Made by a program: the position numbers and the translations under genes | The notes under the pieces: model-generated | What the model saw: the letters and a program-made list of their open reading frames with translations, nothing else | Database searches by the model: none | Told to the model about the DNA's origin: nothing | NCBI GenBank assembly: GCA_004555735.1 | Contig: SFHH01000087.1 | Coordinates: 1 to 8,522, forward strand | Length of the DNA: 8,522 nt | Origin: Acidaminococcus fermentans | GTDB lineage: Bacteria; Bacillota_C; Negativicutes; Acidaminococcales; Acidaminococcaceae | Direction: 5' to 3' | Shown here: positions 5,524 through 8,522 of the stretch, piece after piece | Numbering within the stretch: position 1 is the stretch's first letter | Layout of the letters: each line of letters opens with the position of its first letter

Positions 5524-7578
5524 ATGACAAGCAACAAAAACAAGAACTGGAGGATGCCCTTCGGTTCCCCTTCCCCCCACAAACGAAAGAAACTGGGAGG
5601 AACCATTTTTTCAGCGATCATGGCCCTGATCCTGGTAGGCTTCCTGTCGGTAGCCGCCTTCTTCGCCGTGGCCAAATTCACCACCGCCAAGATCCTCACC
5701 AAGGATATGGCCCCCATGGCTTCCTCGCAGTTCTTCGATGCCAAGGGCAACCTGATCACCACCGTGGACTCAGAAGAAGACCGGATCCCGGTGACCATCG
5801 ACAAAGTGCCCAAGAATCTGCAGCACGCTTTCCTGGCAGCGGAAGATATCCGCTTCTATGAACACGGGGGCATCGATTTCCGGGGCATCGGCCGGGCCAT
5901 CTACACCTACATCCGTTGGGGCGAAGTCCAGGGCGGGAGCACAATTACCCAGCAGCTAGCCAAGAACTACTTCCTGACCCAGGAACAGACCCTGAGCCGG
6001 AAGCTCCATGAAGCCTTCATCGCCCTGCAGATCGAGCAGAAGTACACCAAGAAGGAGATCCTGGAGATGTACATGAACCAGATCTACTTCGGTCAGGGAG
6101 CCTATGGGGTGGAAACCGCTGCCAACACCTATTTCGGCAAACACGTGGAAGACCTGGATCTGGCCCAGAGCGCCATGATCGCCGGGATCCCCAAGAGCCC
6201 CAACTACTACTCCCCCCTGTCCAATCCGAAAGCCGCCAAGGCCCGGCAGAAGACGGTGCTGGAGCAGATGACCAAATACGGGTTCATCACCAAGGAAGCA
6301 GCGGACAAGGCCTATGCCGAGCCCCTTACCTACAAGAGCCTCAATGAATCTCCCGGCTCCAAGAAATACTTCATCGATTACTGCATCCAGCTTCTGGTGG
6401 ACAAATATGGTCCCGATGCCGTCTACAAGCAGGGCCTGAAAGTCTACACCACCCTGGATCCGGATATGCAGAAAGCGGCAGAAAAAGCCGCTGCCCTCAC
6501 TCCCACCTACTACACCGACAGCAACAAGCTGAAACAGCCCCAGAGCGCCATCGTGGCCGTAGATCCCAAGACCGGCTACATCAAGGCTATGATCGGGGGC
6601 CGGGGGACCGACCAGTTCAACCGGGCCGTCATGGCGGAACGGCAGCCCGGTTCCTCCATGAAACCCTTTGTGTACCTGAACGCCCTGGAACAGGGTGCCA
6701 CCCCTGGGGACACCGTACAGGATTCCGCGATCCCCGGGGAATGGAACCCCCAGAACTATGACCGGCGGTTCCACGGCACGGTCTCGTATCGGACTGCCCT
6801 CACCTATTCCTATAACGTACCTGCCATCAAGGTGGCCATGAAGTACGGAACGGAAAAGACCCTAAAGCTGGCCAAGCGCCTGGGCATCAGCACCCTGGTG
6901 GAGGATGACGACAATCCGGCCATGGCTGTAGGGGGCCTGACCCATGGGGTGACGCCTCTGGAGATGGCCGGTGCCTATGCGGGCATCGCCAATATGGGCA
7001 AATTCAATAAGCCCACCCCCATCATTAAGATCCTGGACCGGAACGGCAAGGTGCTCTATGAACACAAGACCAATCCCACCCAGGCTGTGAAACCGGAAAG
7101 CGCCTATATGATGATCTCCATGATGGAAGACGTCATGACCCGGGGCACCGGCCGTGGTGCCGCCATCAGCCGGCCCTGCGCCGGGAAATCCGGGACCACT
7201 GACAATTACCATGACGCCTGGTTCGTAGGCTTCACCCCCAACCTGGCCTGTGCTGTATGGATCGGGGATGACAACAACGAATCCCTGGGGGGCATGACCG
7301 GGGGCGGCCAGCCGGCTACCTTATGGCGGACCTTCATGAGCGGGGCCCTGGATGGGATCCCTGCCGAGGACTTCGAAAAGCCGGATGGCTTCAAGATGCC
7401 GGCGCCGAAATATGAAGCGCCCAAGCCCCAACCCAAGAAAGAGACCACCAAGAAACAGGATACCAAGAAAAAGGACAGCAAGAAGGAAGGCGCCCTGCCA
7501 GGAGGCGGGAACGTTCCCCAGCCGCCCCGGTCCGGCAAGAGCTCCACGCCCCCGCCGGTACGGCCGCCGAAACAGTGA
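5524..7578 (+). CDS. class A penicillin-binding protein (PBP1A type), transglycosylase/transpeptidase
   Basis: Protein of 684 residues that polymerises and cross-links peptidoglycan outside the cytoplasmic membrane. A short basic cytoplasmic start (1-27) leads into one transmembrane helix at about 28-50. The GT51 transglycosylase domain follows, with catalytic Glu107 in AAEDIRFYEHGGID, GGSTITQQLAKN from 137, the second glutamate region KKEILEMYMN (Glu178/Glu181), and LAQSAMIAGIPKSP. The transpeptidase domain has SSMK (Ser377 nucleophile, Lys380), SYN 429-431 and KSGT 555-558, so both activities look intact. Residues about 619-684 form a Lys/Pro-rich tail (KPQPKKETTKKQ, then PGGG and PPPVRPPKQ), probably disordered. 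The length is shorter than Bacillus PonA. The gene stands alone, divergent from the rimP operon, with its own promoter and terminator. The symbol is left empty because ponA, mrcA and pbpF are used interchangeably for such proteins. Confidence 0.96.
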   Translation: MTSNKNKNWRMPFGSPSPHKRKKLGGTIFSAIMALILVGFLSVAAFFAVAKFTTAKILTKDMAPMASSQFFDAKGNLITTVDSEEDRIPVTIDKVPKNLQHAFLAAEDIRFYEHGGIDFRGIGRAIYTYIRWGEVQGGSTITQQLAKNYFLTQEQTLSRKLHEAFIALQIEQKYTKKEILEMYMNQIYFGQGAYGVETAANTYFGKHVEDLDLAQSAMIAGIPKSPNYYSPLSNPKAAKARQKTVLEQMTKYGFITKEAADKAYAEPLTYKSLNESPGSKKYFIDYCIQLLVDKYGPDAVYKQGLKVYTTLDPDMQKAAEKAAALTPTYYTDSNKLKQPQSAIVAVDPKTGYIKAMIGGRGTDQFNRAVMAERQPGSSMKPFVYLNALEQGATPGDTVQDSAIPGEWNPQNYDRRFHGTVSYRTALTYSYNVPAIKVAMKYGTEKTLKLAKRLGISTLVEDDDNPAMAVGGLTHGVTPLEMAGAYAGIANMGKFNKPTPIIKILDRNGKVLYEHKTNPTQAVKPESAYMMISMMEDVMTRGTGRGAAISRPCAGKSGTTDNYHDAWFVGFTPNLACAVWIGDDNNESLGGMTGGGQPATLWRTFMSGALDGIPAEDFEKPDGFKMPAPKYEAPKPQPKKETTKKQDTKKKDSKKEGALPGGGNVPQPPRSGKSSTPPPVRPPKQ

Positions 7579-7584
7579 GTATGT

Positions 7585-7621
7585 AAAAAATCCCTGCCGC
7601 AGTTGCGGCGGGGATTTTTTT
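7585..7621 (+). terminator. intrinsic terminator of the PBP gene (potentially bidirectional)
   Basis: Arms at 7585-7600 and 7605-7620 pair over 16 bp with one T.G wobble, around an AGTT loop. The stem core is CCCTGCCGC/GCGGCGGGG, followed by seven Ts. It starts 6 nt after the stop codon. The A-run on the 5' side means the minus-strand transcript also has a U-tract, so it could also stop readthrough from the gene on the right. Confidence 0.93.
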
Positions 7622-7669
7622 ATCAATGGTCAATGATTAGCTATTCTTCCCTGTTTCCCCGCACAAAGA

Positions 7670-7701
7670 AAAGAACCCGTCCCCAAAAGGGCGGGTTCTT
7701 T
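7670..7701 (-). terminator. probable terminator of the carboxyltransferase gene
   Basis: AAAGAACCCG (7670-7679) pairs with CGGGTTCTTT (7692-7701) over 10 bp. Additional G-C pairs inside the loop extend it past a wobble or bulge. On the minus strand the stem is followed by T-rich sequence (TTCTTTTCTTTG), and it lies about 60 nt after the carboxyltransferase stop. The plus strand is also T-rich after the stem, so it may work both ways. Confidence 0.7.
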
Positions 7702-7738
7702 CCTTTGGTTCGAGACCCGAGACGCTGGGCCCGAAACC

Positions 7739-7765
7739 GGCTGCTGCCGCTGCAGCAGCCTTTTT
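7739..7765 (+). terminator. GC-rich hairpin with T-run, overlapping the carboxyltransferase stop codon
   Basis: GGCTGCTGC (7739-7747) and GCAGCAGCC (7752-7760) form a perfect 9-bp stem with a CGCT loop. TTTTT (7761-7765) follows on the plus strand. In plus orientation this is a canonical intrinsic terminator, yet no gene ends there except the PBP gene about 160 nt upstream. In minus orientation it begins 3 nt after the stop codon with only GGTTTCGG behind it, so there it would act as a 3'-end-stabilising hairpin rather than a strong terminator. Confidence 0.6.
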
Positions 7766-8522
7766 ACCGGTTGTTCTTGAAATAGGCCAGGGCCACTTCC
7801 GGGAACAGGGCATAAGACAGCACGTCTTCCACGGAGGCATTGGGATAGCCTTTGGCAGCCAGGTCGGCTTTCATCTTGTCCATTTGCGGCGGGATATCGT
7901 CGGCCGGTCTGTGGGTGATGGGTGCGATCATGGTCTTGCCGGTCTTCTTCACGATCCAGCGGCGCACCAGTTTCTTCAGGTCTTCGCTGATGGGGCCCGG
8001 AGTCTTGCCGTATTTGCCCATGACGATGTCTTGGATTTCGTTGGGGATCATCTTGTACCGTCCCATCATCACATTCATGGTAGCCATGGTGCCTACGATC
8101 TGGCTGGAAGGAGTCACCAGCGGAGGATATCCCAGGTCAGCCCGGACTCTGGGCACTTCCTTCAGCACTTCTTCATACTTATCAGCCATGCCCATTTCCG
8201 TCAGCTGGTTCAGCATGTTGGACAGCATGCCGCCAGGGATCTGGAAGCTCAGGACCTTGGGGTTGATGCTGATGTTGCTGGGCAGCTTGAAGGTCTTCAC
8301 CAGGTCGGCCCGGACTTTCTTGAAGTGGTCCGCGATGGGCCCCAGCTTGTCCATGTCGATGCCGGTGTCTCTAGGAGTCCCCTGCAGGGTGTAGACCAGG
8401 GATTCGGTGCAGGGATGGCTGGTGGTTTCCGCGAAAGGAGACAGAGCCATATCCACAATGTCCGCACCGGATTCCACAGCCTTCAGCAGGGTCATGGAAG
8501 CCATGCCGCTGGTGCAGTGGGA
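7764..8522 (-). CDS. pyruvate/oxaloacetate carboxyltransferase subunit (OadA / transcarboxylase 5S family), C-terminal part
   Basis: The last 252 codons of a gene whose start lies beyond the right window edge. The visible part opens SHCTSGMASMTLLKAVESGADIV. His2 of this fragment fits the metal-binding His in the HxH motif of DRE-TIM carboxyltransferases, and MALSPFAETTSHPCTE matches the end of the barrel. The conserved C-terminal domain follows, with QIPGGMLSNM (PGGM at 96-99), LGYPPLVTPSSQIVGTM and YGKTPGPI. The family moves a carboxyl group between biotin and oxaloacetate/pyruvate, as in Na+-pumping decarboxylases, pyruvate carboxylase and methylmalonyl-CoA transcarboxylase. The chain ends at ALAYFKNNR with no EAMKM biotin-attachment domain, so a separate biotin carrier protein is expected. 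Which complex it serves cannot be decided here, because no partner gene is visible. The strand is convergent with the PBP gene. Confidence 0.9.
   Translation of the reverse strand, partial: SHCTSGMASMTLLKAVESGADIVDMALSPFAETTSHPCTESLVYTLQGTPRDTGIDMDKLGPIADHFKKVRADLVKTFKLPSNISINPKVLSFQIPGGMLSNMLNQLTEMGMADKYEEVLKEVPRVRADLGYPPLVTPSSQIVGTMATMNVMMGRYKMIPNEIQDIVMGKYGKTPGPISEDLKKLVRRWIVKKTGKTMIAPITHRPADDIPPQMDKMKADLAAKGYPNASVEDVLSYALFPEVALAYFKNNR

Noticed and set aside
5956..6774. A 272-codon minus-strand open frame inside the PBP gene.
   Set aside because: The sense strand encodes all catalytic motifs of a class A PBP. The antisense product is Gly/Val/His rich with no family resemblance, typical of a shadow frame.
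1..8522. Search for mobile elements, attachment sites, CRISPR arrays, tRNA or rRNA genes and defence genes.
   Set aside because: The window is almost fully occupied by conserved housekeeping genes in standard order. No transposase, integrase, repeat-spacer pattern, tRNA cloverleaf or foreign-looking segment was seen.

Overview
The window is ordinary housekeeping DNA from a moderately GC-rich Firmicute. A low-GC-type gene order (rimP-nusA-ylxR-ylxQ-infB-rbfA-nrnA) in GC-rich codons, a short NusA with no C-terminal acidic repeats, and a stand-alone carboxyltransferase subunit at the right edge suggest the Negativicutes, perhaps the Acidaminococcaceae (Acidaminococcus or Phascolarctobacterium-like). 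This placement is inference from gene content and protein style; no search was possible.

Left block (1-5382, minus strand, read right to left). One transcription-translation operon starts at a strong promoter (TTGTCA, 17-bp spacer, TGG-TATAAT) around 5354-5382. A leader of about 82 nt with a 13-bp hairpin precedes rimP (30S maturation). Then come nusA (transcription elongation and termination), ylxR/rnpM and ylxQ (small RNA-binding proteins), infB (IF-2), rbfA (30S maturation) and the start of a DHH-family phosphoesterase (nrnA-like), cut by the left window edge. The genes are tightly packed: nusA/ylxR overlap by 4 nt, ylxR/ylxQ by 14 nt and rbfA/nrnA by 8 nt, while the other gaps are 9-33 nt. 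Together the products link transcription, translation initiation and small-subunit assembly.

Middle (5383-7621, plus strand). A divergent promoter, also with an extended -10 TGG-TATAAT, drives one gene for a bifunctional class A penicillin-binding protein (transglycosylase plus transpeptidase). It has a single N-terminal membrane anchor and a Lys/Pro-rich tail, and a strong intrinsic terminator follows it.

Right block (7622-8522). A 185-bp convergent intergenic region (7579-7763) holds three hairpins. On the minus strand lies the C-terminal half of a pyruvate/oxaloacetate carboxyltransferase (OadA / transcarboxylase 5S family) that ends without a biotinyl domain; its N-terminus is outside the window.

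I found no mobile element, CRISPR array, tRNA, rRNA or defence system, and no convincing undescribed system. The items most worth a second look are the rimP leader hairpin, the 12-bp identical promoter cores facing apart in the divergent region, the tandem 45-bp repeat in the IF-2 linker, and the hairpin cluster between the convergent genes.
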